In this document: positions 9,708 to 18,536 of the stretch, piece after piece
How the letters are laid out: each line of letters opens with the position of its first letter
Numbering within the stretch: position 1 is the stretch's first letter
From: Eimeria necatrix
Taxonomy: Eukaryota > Apicomplexa > Conoidasida > Eucoccidiorida > Eimeriidae
Assembly (NCBI RefSeq): GCF_000499385.1
Contig: NW_013651917.1
Span: 12,501 to 42,500, forward strand
Direction: 5' to 3'
DNA length: 30,000 bases
Notes under the pieces: model-generated
What the model was told of the DNA's origin: nothing
Databases searched by the model: none
Seen by the model: the letters and a program-made list of their open reading frames with translations, nothing else
Made by a program: the position numbers and the translations under genes

Positions 9708-9921
9708 TGCTTGAGGGGCTCGGCGTACGCGTGGCAAGTGGCCAGCAGCAAGGCTGAGAGAGGTAGAGAGGCCCTGCATTCTGCTGCTACAGCTGCTGCT
9801 GCTGCTGCTGCTGCTGCTGCAGCAAACCAAGCACTGAGCAGCAGCTGCAGCAGCGGGTCCAGGGGCAGCCGAACCCGCGGCAGCACAAAAGCTGCACAGA
9901 CACCCGAGCTGCTGCTGTTGA

Positions 9922-10083
9922 GTGCAGCAGCAGAATAAATGTGGCTCAGGGCCGGCTGCTGCTGGTTTTGCTGCTGCTGCAGCTGCTGCTGCCTCTGCAG
10001 CGGCTCCAGATAGACGGCAGCAGCTGCTGCAGCACAGGCAGCAGCAGCAAAGAGATGCAATTGACAGCACGCCGCAGCAGCAG

Positions 10084-10129
<46 letters not shown>

Positions 10130-10228
10130 TGGCAGGCACTGCCACGAACAGCAAGCAAGACACAAGACAGGGAGCCGCAGCAGCCAGTGCGCAAGGCAGC
10201 AGCAGCAGCAGCAGCTGTCTGAAGTGCT

Positions 10229-10268
<40 letters not shown>

Positions 10269-10361
10269 AAAGACTTACTTCTCAAAGTGGAATTCCTCAA
10301 AAGCAAACAAAGACAAAAGAAGCAAAGAGAAAGAAAAGCAGCCCGCGAAGGACAGCCTGAG
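9922..10361 (+). CDS. Gln/Lys-rich coiled-coil exon(s)
   Basis: The best segment is 10143-10361, reading HEQQARHKTGSRSSQCAR, Gln run, LSEVL, Gln run, KDLLLKVEFLKSKQRQKKQR, ERKAAREGQPE. It ends at GAG|GTGTACGTAC, which doubles as the palindrome at 10361. Heptad-like Leu/Lys/Gln spacing suggests a coiled coil. Upstream (9922-10080) a different frame reads APDRRQQLLQHRQQQQRD and AIDSTPQ, so a frame change lies in the CAG tract near 10085-10130. That could be an intron or an assembly length error. Confidence 0.45.
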
Positions 10362-10374
10362 GTGTACGTACACC
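10361..10374. promoter_or_regulatory. Palindrome GGTGTACGTACACC at a putative splice donor
   Basis: Exact copy of the dispersed palindrome. Its first GT follows the GAG codon that ends the coiled-coil frame, so it may serve as a donor. Confidence 0.45.
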
Positions 10375-10378
10375 TCAG

Positions 10379-10562
10379 CAAACCCTAAACCCTCAAAACC
10401 CGAAACCCCCAAACCCCAGCAGCAGCTCCAAACCCTAGCAGCAGCTCCAAACCCTAGCAGCAGCTCCAAACCCTAGCAGCAGCTCTAAACCCTAGCAGCA
10501 GCTCTAAACCCTAGCAGCAGTTCTAAACCCCAGCAGCAGCGCAAACCCCAGCAGCAGCCATA
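10379..10562. repeat. Hybrid telomere/CAG 19-mer repeat
   Basis: After two AAACCCT units there are about eight tandem copies of AAACCCTAGCAGCAGCTCC with small changes (CTCT, TTCT, CGC). Each unit fuses a telomere-like heptamer with AGCAGCAGC. Confidence 0.85.
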
Positions 10563-10565
10563 AAG

Positions 10566-11132
10566 CAGGGTTTAGGGTTTAGGGTTTAGGGTTTAGGGTT
10601 TAGGGTTTAAGGTGCTTACGAAGACAAAGAGCCAAGCCGTAAACCGCCACAGCCTCAAGTACGGGACCAGCGCACCAGCGGAGATGAGGGGCTGCATACG
10701 CCATTTTAGGGTTTAGGGTTTAGGGTTTAGGGTTTAGGGTTTAGGGTCCGCTCTGGGCTAGGCCGCAGGCGGTTGGCTAGCGGCTGCCCACGAAGGCCTC
10801 AAAGGGCCCCGAAGCCGCAGGTGCTCATGTGGAATTGGGGTTTAGGGTTTAGGGTTTAGGGTTTAGGGTTTAGGGTTTAGGGTTTGGCGGGTGCAGCGGA
10901 GCGAAGGCAGTTGCTTGCTGCAGTGTATGCCTTCAAACTTTGTTTCAGGCATTAACGTTCGAACAAACCAGAGTTCATGGACTAGGGTTTAGGGTTTAGG
11001 GTTTAGGGTTTAGGGTTTAGGGTTTGGAAGTGCATGCGGCGCAGCGGGGCTGCATGTCGGCGAGCAAGGCTGTCTGAGGGTTTAGCCGTTAGGGTTTAGG
11101 GTTCCAGCTAGGGTTTAGGGTTTAGGGTTTAG
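10566..11132. repeat. Five spaced TTTAGGG islands upstream of RCE1
   Basis: Perfect TTTAGGG islands at about 10566-10609, 10705-10747, 10837-10886, 10984-11026 and 11078-11132. Dissimilar unique spacers of roughly 50-100 bases separate them. Orientation is opposite to the AAACCCT sequence just to the left. The last island ends about 23 bases before the RCE1 start codon. Confidence 0.9.
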
Positions 11133-11154
11133 TGCTGCCATCAGAGCCTCGCGA

Positions 11155-11944
11155 ATGGCTAGCAGCAAAGCAGCAGCTGAGGGGGGCCCCCAGTGCCCTG
11201 CTGCTGGGGGGCCCCCCTGCTGCGCTGCTGCTGCTGCTGCTGCTGCTGCGGCGTCCCCTGCTGCTGCTTCTGTGGGGCCCCGCGCTGTCTGCAGCAAATT
11301 TTTCTTCGGGCTTGCTGCTGCTGCTTGTGTGCTGCTGCTGTACGTCACTGACGGCAGCAGCAGCAGCAGCAGCAGCGGAGCCCGCTGTGCAGAACTCTGC
11401 GAGCAGCAGCAGCAGCAGCCTCTGCTGCAGCAGCAGGAGCAGCAACAATATGTGTGCAGCTTCTCACTGCCCCCGTTTGCTGCTGCTGCTGCTGCTGCGC
11501 TTCTTGCTGCTCTCTACGCCCCTGCTGCCTATGCACTCCAGTGCTGCTGGATCCTCTGGCAGCTGCTGCGGCCTCACACCCGCAGCAGCAGCAGCAGCAG
11601 CAGCAGCAACGACAGCAGCAGCAATGACAGCAGCGGCAAAAGCTGCTGCAGCTGCAGCGGCACAAACAGCAGCAGCAGCAGCAGCAGCAGCTGCTGCTGC
11701 TGCCGCTGTCACCGCCGCCCCTCCGGCAGTAAACACACTAAAGAGAAACCTCCCAGAGATAGCAGCAGCAGCAGCAGCAGCAGCAGCAGCTTCCGGCTGC
11801 TGCTGCTGCAGCTGCTGGGGCGTCTAGTAGAGGAGGACTCCCACGAGCCTCATGTTTTGCTGCTGCGGTTTTCTTCTCTTTGCTGCTTCTGTGCTGCTGC
11901 TGTTGGTTTGGTGTATTTGTGGCTGCCTCCCCTGAGCTGCTACC

Positions 11945-11976
<32 letters not shown>

Positions 11977-12109
11977 GCAGCAACAACAGCAGCAGCAGAA
12001 GGGGTTTTCGTGAAGGCAGCAGGAGCGGCACCAGAGTCCGTGGACGCAGCAGCAGCAGCAGCAAAGTTTCGGGGTCTCCTGCTGCTGCTGGGCCTTCCCG
12101 TGTCGCTGC

Positions 12110-12140
<31 letters not shown>

Positions 12141-12237
12141 AGTGCAGTGCGTCAGGTTCCTGCTGCTGCTCTACGGTGTCTCCTTTTGTGCCACTTTCGG
12201 CTCATTTTGCTGCGCGGAGACTCTGAAGGCAGCAGCA

Positions 12238-12270
<33 letters not shown>

Positions 12271-12400
12271 GCAGCGGCAGCAGCTGCTGCTGCTGCAGCT
12301 TGGCGTTGCTGCTGCGCCCTTTTCGGGGCAGCTGCTGCTGCCCCGGCTTTAGTAGCAGCAACGGCAGAAGCAGCAGCAGCAGCTGCTGCAGATAATGGCC

Positions 12401-12438
<38 letters not shown>

Positions 12439-13073
12439 CCAGCAGCAGCAGCAGCAGCAAAAAGAAGAATTAAGGCGGGAGAAATGCTGAAGTGTCTCTT
12501 GCTGGCTCCTTTGCTGGAGGAGTTCATATTTAGGGGGCTGCTGCTGCTGCTGCTTGCTGCTGCTGACTGCAGCAGCAGCTCTGCAGTTCTTGCTGCTGCT
12601 GTTTTATTTTCTCTTCCGCACAGCCACCCAGGCATACTTAAAGCAGCAGCAGCAATGCTAGCAACAGCAGCAGCAACGCCAGCAGCAGCTAAACGTGCTG
12701 CTGCTGCTGCTGCTGCTGCTACTTCCTCGGTCTCATCGGCGAAACCGCTGCCGCAGCAGCAGCAACAACGATCTAAGCAGCAGCAGCAGCAGCAGCAGCA
12801 AAGAAAGTGTTGTGGGGAGGGCAGCAGCAGCAGAGGCGCGCGCGAGGCAGCAGCAGCAGAGTCGCTGCTGCTGCTGCTGGCAGCACAGGAGTGGCCCGTA
12901 CAGGCAGCAGCAGCCAGCGGCCGCGCGCCGAAGCAGCAGCAGCAGCAGCTGCTGCAGCAGCAGCTGCTGCTGCTGCTGCAGCGGCACCTCCTGCAGCTGC
13001 TGTACACCTTCGCCTTTGGCCTCGTTGCGGTGTACATACACCTGAGGAGCCGTTCCCTGCTGCCGCTGCTGCT

Positions 13074-13114
<41 letters not shown>

Positions 13115-13416
13115 TTGTGGTATGCGCCCCAAATCTATTTCTAACTTTGGGTCTCCACGCAGTTTGCAATTGGGGTGGAGTCCCCCCAGGGGCCCTCCTA
13201 AGGACCCCCCGGGGGCCCCCCGGGGGGCCCCCCGAGGGGCCCCCCGGGGGGCCCCCCGAGGGGCCCCCCGGGGGGGCCCCCGAGGGGCCCCCCGAGGGGG
13301 CCCCCAAGGGGGCCCCCGGGGGCCCCCCGCACCCGCTGTACCCCTGGAGGCACTTTTTGCATGCAGCGCAGCTGTTGGGGCTTTATTTAGCACTGCAAGA
13401 GGTCCTTTGGATGTGA
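11155..13416 (+). CDS. RCE1: CAAX prenyl protease 2 (RCE1), repeat-expanded
   Basis: ER membrane protease that removes the three C-terminal residues of prenylated CAAX proteins (family M79, CPBP/ABI). One uninterrupted 753-codon exon; the ATG is the first after an in-frame TAG at 11116. Family motifs are all present: EEFIFRG (E455, E456, R460), FSLPH (F485, H489) and HAVCN (H668, N672, then WGG). A hydrophobic segment FFFGLAAAACVLLLY lies near residue 50, HEPHVLLLRF matches the region before the second membrane block, and LLYTFAFGLVAVYIHLRS precedes the last motif. Family members are usually about 300 residues. The excess is Ala, Ser and Gln runs between membrane segments, plus a Gly/Pro/Glu repeat of about 45 residues after the HxxxN motif. 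A final hydrophobic segment (HAAQLLGLYLALQEV) follows. Active-site residues look intact. Short promoter space; no intron evident. Confidence 0.9.
13190..13330. repeat. GGGGGCCCCCC repeat inside the RCE1 coding region
   Basis: 12-base units in frame, encoding GGPPEGPP-type repeats near the RCE1 C-terminus. Composition matches the intergenic GC-rich blocks. Confidence 0.88.
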
Positions 13417-13429
13417 GAGGGGCCCCTTT

Positions 13430-13530
13430 AGTTAATTCTTTTCTTTTATTTCATCTTTTTCTTTATTAATTCTTTTCTTTTATTTCATTTTTCTTTATTA
13501 ATTCTTTTCTTTTATTTCATTTTTTCTCTA
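13430..13530. repeat. Three tandem T-rich units of about 34 bases
   Basis: Unit core TTAATTCTTTTCTTTTATTT, then CATTTTTCTTTA, repeated three times with small length changes just after the RCE1 stop. May include the 3' UTR. Confidence 0.8.
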
Positions 13531-13579
13531 AAGTCCTCAAAAGAAAAGAAGTTGAAGTCCTTTTGAGCCAAAGGAGCTT

Positions 13580-14035
13580 CTCGCCCGGCTGTGGGGCCCC
13601 ACAGCCCCCAGGGGGCCCCCACAAGCCCCGAAGCAGCACTGCATGCGCAGGGCCGCGCCACAGGGGGCCCCCGGGGGCCCCCACAGTCCAGGGGCCCCCT
13701 TTGCAGCCCCCGGGGGCCCCCTTAGGGGCCCCCCTAAGGGCCCCCTTAAGAGCCTCCCTAGAGGCCCCCGTAGCCCAGAGAGGCCCCCCTGAGGGCCCCC
13801 TTAAGAGCCTCCCTAGGGGGCCCCGTAGCCCAGAGGGGCCCCCCAAGGGGCCCCCTAAGGGGCCCCTAAGAGGCCCCTAAGAGGCCCCCCAAGGGGCCCC
13901 CTAAGGGGCCGCTAAAGGGCCCCTAAGGGCCTCCCAAGGGGCCCCTAAGGGGCCCATAAGGGGCCCCTAAGGGGCCCCTACAGCGCCCCCTGAGGGCCCC
14001 CTTGAGGGGCCCCTGTGCTGCTGTTGAAGCCGCCA
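13580..14035. repeat. GGGGCCCC-type repeat region, block 4
   Basis: Units such as AAGGGGCCCCCT and TAAGGGGCCCC over about 440 bases between convergent genes. Frames on both strands encode only Pro/Gly/Arg/Ala low-complexity peptide. No gene accepted. Confidence 0.8.
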
Positions 14036-14074
14036 AATGGTCAAAAGAGTGGCGGCGTTTGTGGGTGTTTTTGG

Positions 14075-14088
14075 GGTGTACGTACACC
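14075..14088. promoter_or_regulatory. Palindrome GGTGTACGTACACC (intergenic)
   Basis: Exact copy in the space between RCE1 and the convergent membrane-protein gene. Confidence 0.5.
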
Positions 14089-14258
14089 CGAAAGTTCTCG
14101 TTTCCGGGGGTCTCCGGGTTGAGTAGTGATGCGCAATCATTTAATTCAATTTAGTTTTATTTAATTAGTTTTATTTAATTAGTTTAATTTAAATAGTTTT
14201 ATTATTTATTGTTTCAGCGTTGAGACGCAGCAGTTCCCGAGAACGGCAGCAGTGTTGA

Positions 14259-14299
14259 GGTGTACGTACACCTGAATCTGCTTCAGGTGTACGTACACC
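14259..14299. promoter_or_regulatory. Two GGTGTACGTACACC palindromes 27 bases apart
   Basis: Exact copies at 14259-14272 and 14286-14299, followed by a TGCATGCATGCA element at about 14308. They lie just beyond the 3' end of the membrane-protein gene. Confidence 0.55.
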
Positions 14300-14351
14300 T
14301 GAGACTGCATGCATGCAGGAGCTCGAGAAATATATAAATTTAAACATTTAA

Positions 14352-15256
14352 TTAAATCTGAATTGAGTAGCAAAGGACTTCAAACTTCTGCCTATTAACG
14401 AAAGTGGCTTCACGCCTCAGTCTACACAAAAGGCACAAACGCGCGGCAGCACAAGCTGCTGCTGCTGCTGCTGCTGCTGCGATTTTGCTGCTGCTAGCAG
14501 CAAACGGCGGCCTGCTGCTGCAACAGCAGTGGAAAAACGCATCCACCCTGTTGCTGGCCACGCTTCTGCTGCTAGCAGCAGCTGCAGCTGCTGCTGCAGC
14601 TCCAGCAGCAGCTGCTGCTGCAGCAGCCGATGGCGGCCCGCTGCTTTTGCTGCTGCTGCTGCTGCTGCTGCTGCTATGTAAGCAGCGTCCCGCTTGCTGT
14701 TGCTGCTGCTGGGCCCTAGGCACAATCTTGCAGCTGTCTGCAGCAGCGCAGCAGCAGCAAAGACACAAACGCGGTGCATGCGCACTTTGCTGCTGCTGCT
14801 AACCCCAGGAAGCAAAAGCAACTCTTTATATCCCTTTTATTTGCATGCATAAATAAATTAAAATTGATAATAATTTAATTTTTATTTGCGAACAAAAGCA
14901 GCAACAAAAGATGCATGCATGCATGCATGCATGCATGCATGTATGCATGCATGCATGCATGCATGCTATTTACGGGATTCATTTAATACAATTCTTGAAT
15001 AATTCTTTAAAGAGTAATATAATATAAATATATTAAATGTTTAATATATATTAGACATTTAATATACATTAAAAAGATGGACAAAGGAAGGAAGCAAATA
15101 AAAAAAGAAAAAGAAATAAAGAAAGAAATAAACAAAATAAAAAAGAAATAAATAAAAAAAATAAATTAAAAAAGTAAATCTTTTTCTCACCATCTCCACG
15201 GCCCCGCCCTCTCAAACAAGAACTTGTCGACGCCCTTTCGATTCTCTGGATTAACT

Positions 15257-15302
<46 letters not shown>

Positions 15303-16382
15303 TAATCTCAGCTGCTTTACTTCCCCAGCACTCTGGAAAGCTAGCTGTCTGTCAGCGAATTCCTCTAGCTAGCTAGCAGCCAGATGGCTAGCTAGCTAGC
15401 CAGCAAGCTGGCAGACTAGCTAGTTAGCTAGCTAGCTAGCTAGCTAGCTATCCAGCTAGCCCGCTGAGTGTTTGCTTCGCTACTTGGGATAGTGCCCTGC
15501 TGCCTGACTGGCTAGCCAGTAGCTAGTCATGCACAGTTGCGCTGGCTAGCTGCTGGCTAGCTGCTGGCTAGCCGCTAGCTAGCTGCTTGCAAGGCAGCTG
15601 CGGGCCAACTCGCTTCTGCCTAGGTAGGTGCTGGCTAGTTCGCTGCTGGCTAGCTAGCTGTTGGCTAGCTAGCTGCAGTCCAGCTAGCTGTTGGCTAACT
15701 AGCTTCTGGCTATCTCGCTGCTGGCTAGCTAGCTGCTAGCGACCTCGCTGTTGGCTAGCCCACTGCTGGCTAGCTAGCTGTTGCCTAGCTAGCTAGCTGC
15801 TGGCTGGCTAGCTAGCTGCTGGCTAGCCAGCTAGCTGCTGGCTGGCTAGCTAGCTGCTGGCTAGCTAGCTAGCTGTTGGCTAGCTAGCTAGCTGCTGGCT
15901 AGCTAGCTAGCTGCTGGCTAGCTAGCTGGGCGTCCCACCCTGCCTGGCTAGCTGCGCGGGAGTCTGGAGGCCCCCGAACTTGGCTGCTTCGAGGGCGTCT
16001 GCGTCTGCTGCCATTTGCTGCCGCAGCAGCAGCCGGTCGTCCTGCAGCGAAGCCCAAACGAGTTTTTCGAATTCCATTTTGCTCTGCAGCACGGACCGGT
16101 CGCTGCAGCGCAGCAGCACACTGAGCAGCAGCTGGCTGGCTAGCTGCAGCAGCTAGCTGCAGCAGCTAGCTGCAGCAGCCAGCAGCAGCGGCGAGCTGCG
16201 CTGCTGCAGCAGCTCGCTGCGCCGCTGCAGCAGCTAGCTGCGCCGCTGCAGCAGCTAGCTAGCTAGCTGCAGCAGCTAGCTGAATACCCGCAGCAGCTAG
16301 CTAGCGAGGAGACACGGCGACAGCTAGCTAGCCAGGATACAGCAAGCTAGCCAGGGGGCACAACTAGGTAAAGATAGTCAGA

Positions 16383-16415
<33 letters not shown>

Positions 16416-16531
16416 TCACATGTGGTAGCCCATAATTGCAGAAATGAGCGCTAAGCCAGATATCACCCCTACGAAAACGCCTTCCCTCATTTTGACAGGA
16501 GTTGCTTCCACGATGCTGCAGCAGCAGCAGC

Positions 16532-16565
<34 letters not shown>

Positions 16566-16646
16566 GCAGCCGTTGAAACGCCGCCACATCTCAGTCGCAG
16601 CACATACGGCACTGAGCGCGGCGGCACAGCAAAGCCAGAATGCAGA

Positions 16647-16689
<43 letters not shown>

Positions 16690-16883
16690 GCAGCAGATCA
16701 TCACAGGCAACAGCCGGCACAGCGTTTCCAGCAACGCCAGCAGCAGCAGCAGCAGCAGCAACGGCAGCAGCAGCAGCAGCAGCAAAGGTCTCACACGAAG
16801 TCAGGCAACGTAAAAGCGTAGATGATTGGAGGCAGGATTGTCCCGAACATGCAAAAGGCCATAACCATCTGCAGCAAACAGCA

Positions 16884-16933
<50 letters not shown>

Positions 16934-17403
16934 CAGCAGCACCAAAAACACAGTCAATGCACAAGCTTCCAAAGTAAAAAAGCTCTAAATCCCCCACTCC
17001 CCAAAACCCCAAACCCTAAACCCCAAACCCTAAAGCCCTTAGCCCTAAACCCCACCCCACCAGTCCTTAAACCCCAAACCCTAAACCCTCAAACACAAAC
17101 TCTAAACCCCCAACCCTGAACCCCAAACCCCAAACCCCAAAACCTAAAAACTCAAGCCCCAAACCTCAAACCCCGCCCCCAACACCTTAAACCCTAGACT
17201 CCAAACCCTAAACCCCAAACCCTAGACCCTAGACCCTAAACCCTAAACCCTAAACCCTAAACCCTAAACCCTAAACCCTACCATGCCGGTTTTGCAGTGG
17301 TCGTAGTGCTGCTGCGCGCGAAGCTCCGGGTTGCCTCTGAGTCTCGTCAGCACCACAAAGGCGACGCTGGCGAGGGCAGAAGCCACAGCCACGAAGCAGC
17401 ACT

Positions 17404-17457
<54 letters not shown>

Positions 17458-17769
17458 GTTAGAGCAGCAGCAGAGCACAGCCGCAGCAACAGCAGCAGCG
17501 GAGCACGGCAGAAGCAGCAGCAACCGAAGGAGAAACAGCAGCAGCAGAGCATAGCATCGGAAACAGTAACGGCAGCAGCAACAGCAGCAGCAGAGCACAG
17601 CAACAGCAACAGTAACAGCAGCAGCAGAAGCAGCAGCAGCAGCAAACCAGACCTCAGCAGCAGCAGGAGCATTACATAAGGCAACCCCCAGCAGCAAAAC
17701 CATCACCCCCACCATCATCATCATCGACAGCAGCAGTAACAGCAGTAACAGCAGCAGCAGTAACAGCAG

Positions 17770-17810
<41 letters not shown>

Positions 17811-17943
17811 GCAGCTTACAGCCATGGCGATGATGAGCATGTGCTCGGCCTCGTCACAGAGTTTGGATCTGTCGACAGCTCCGTAGGCAGACTCGAAAAG
17901 GTCCCTCCATTCGTACTGGGCCAAAGCCTTGGGCTGCAGCAAA

Positions 17944-17983
<40 letters not shown>

Positions 17984-18321
17984 TGGCGCGGGGGGAGCAG
18001 CAGCAACTTGGGCTAGAAGGGTGCTCGATGAGCTGCGGTGAATTGCACTAGCTGGGCAGCAGCAAACGGTAGTTCAGGAGCAGCAGCAAATGGCATTTGT
18101 GAGCAGCAGCAAATGGAGTTGGATGAGCAGCAGCAAATAGCGTTTGGTGAGCAGCAGCAAATGGTGTTCTACAAGCAGCAGCAAATAGTGCTAGATGAGC
18201 AGCAGCACATAGTGTTATATGCGCAGCAACAGCAGCAGCACCGGTACTAAGAGCAGCTGCATCACCAGCACCTACAGCAGCAGCAGCAGCAGCTGCTGCT
18301 GCTGCGGCTATTGGCACTGCA

Positions 18322-18368
<47 letters not shown>

Positions 18369-18494
18369 TTACATTTTCTGCGTAGCTGCACAAATGGGTC
18401 TTCAGCTGAAACCAAGTCAGCAGCCAGCCATCAACAATGACCACCAAAAATAAGCCCCAGCGGGAGTTGACTTTCACGTTGCTGTCAGCAGACT

Positions 18495-18536
<42 letters not shown>

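Noticed and set aside
9306..10381. Minus-strand ORFs of 303 and 320 codons
   Set aside because: Cys/Leu/Ala shadow frames of triplet tracts. The plus strand carries charged coiled-coil sequence and splice sites in the same place.
10566..11132. CRISPR-like pattern of regular repeats and unique spacers
   Set aside because: The repeat is the telomere heptamer in tandem, spacers are long and uneven, and the genome is eukaryotic.
12171..13307. 378-codon minus-strand ORF antisense to RCE1
   Set aside because: Shadow of the RCE1 frame. The plus strand has all three protease motifs.
14404..14802. 132-codon plus-strand ORF (Ala/Leu-rich)
   Set aside because: Built almost wholly from triplet tracts and lies in the putative last intron of the minus-strand membrane-protein gene; no supporting splice site or family.
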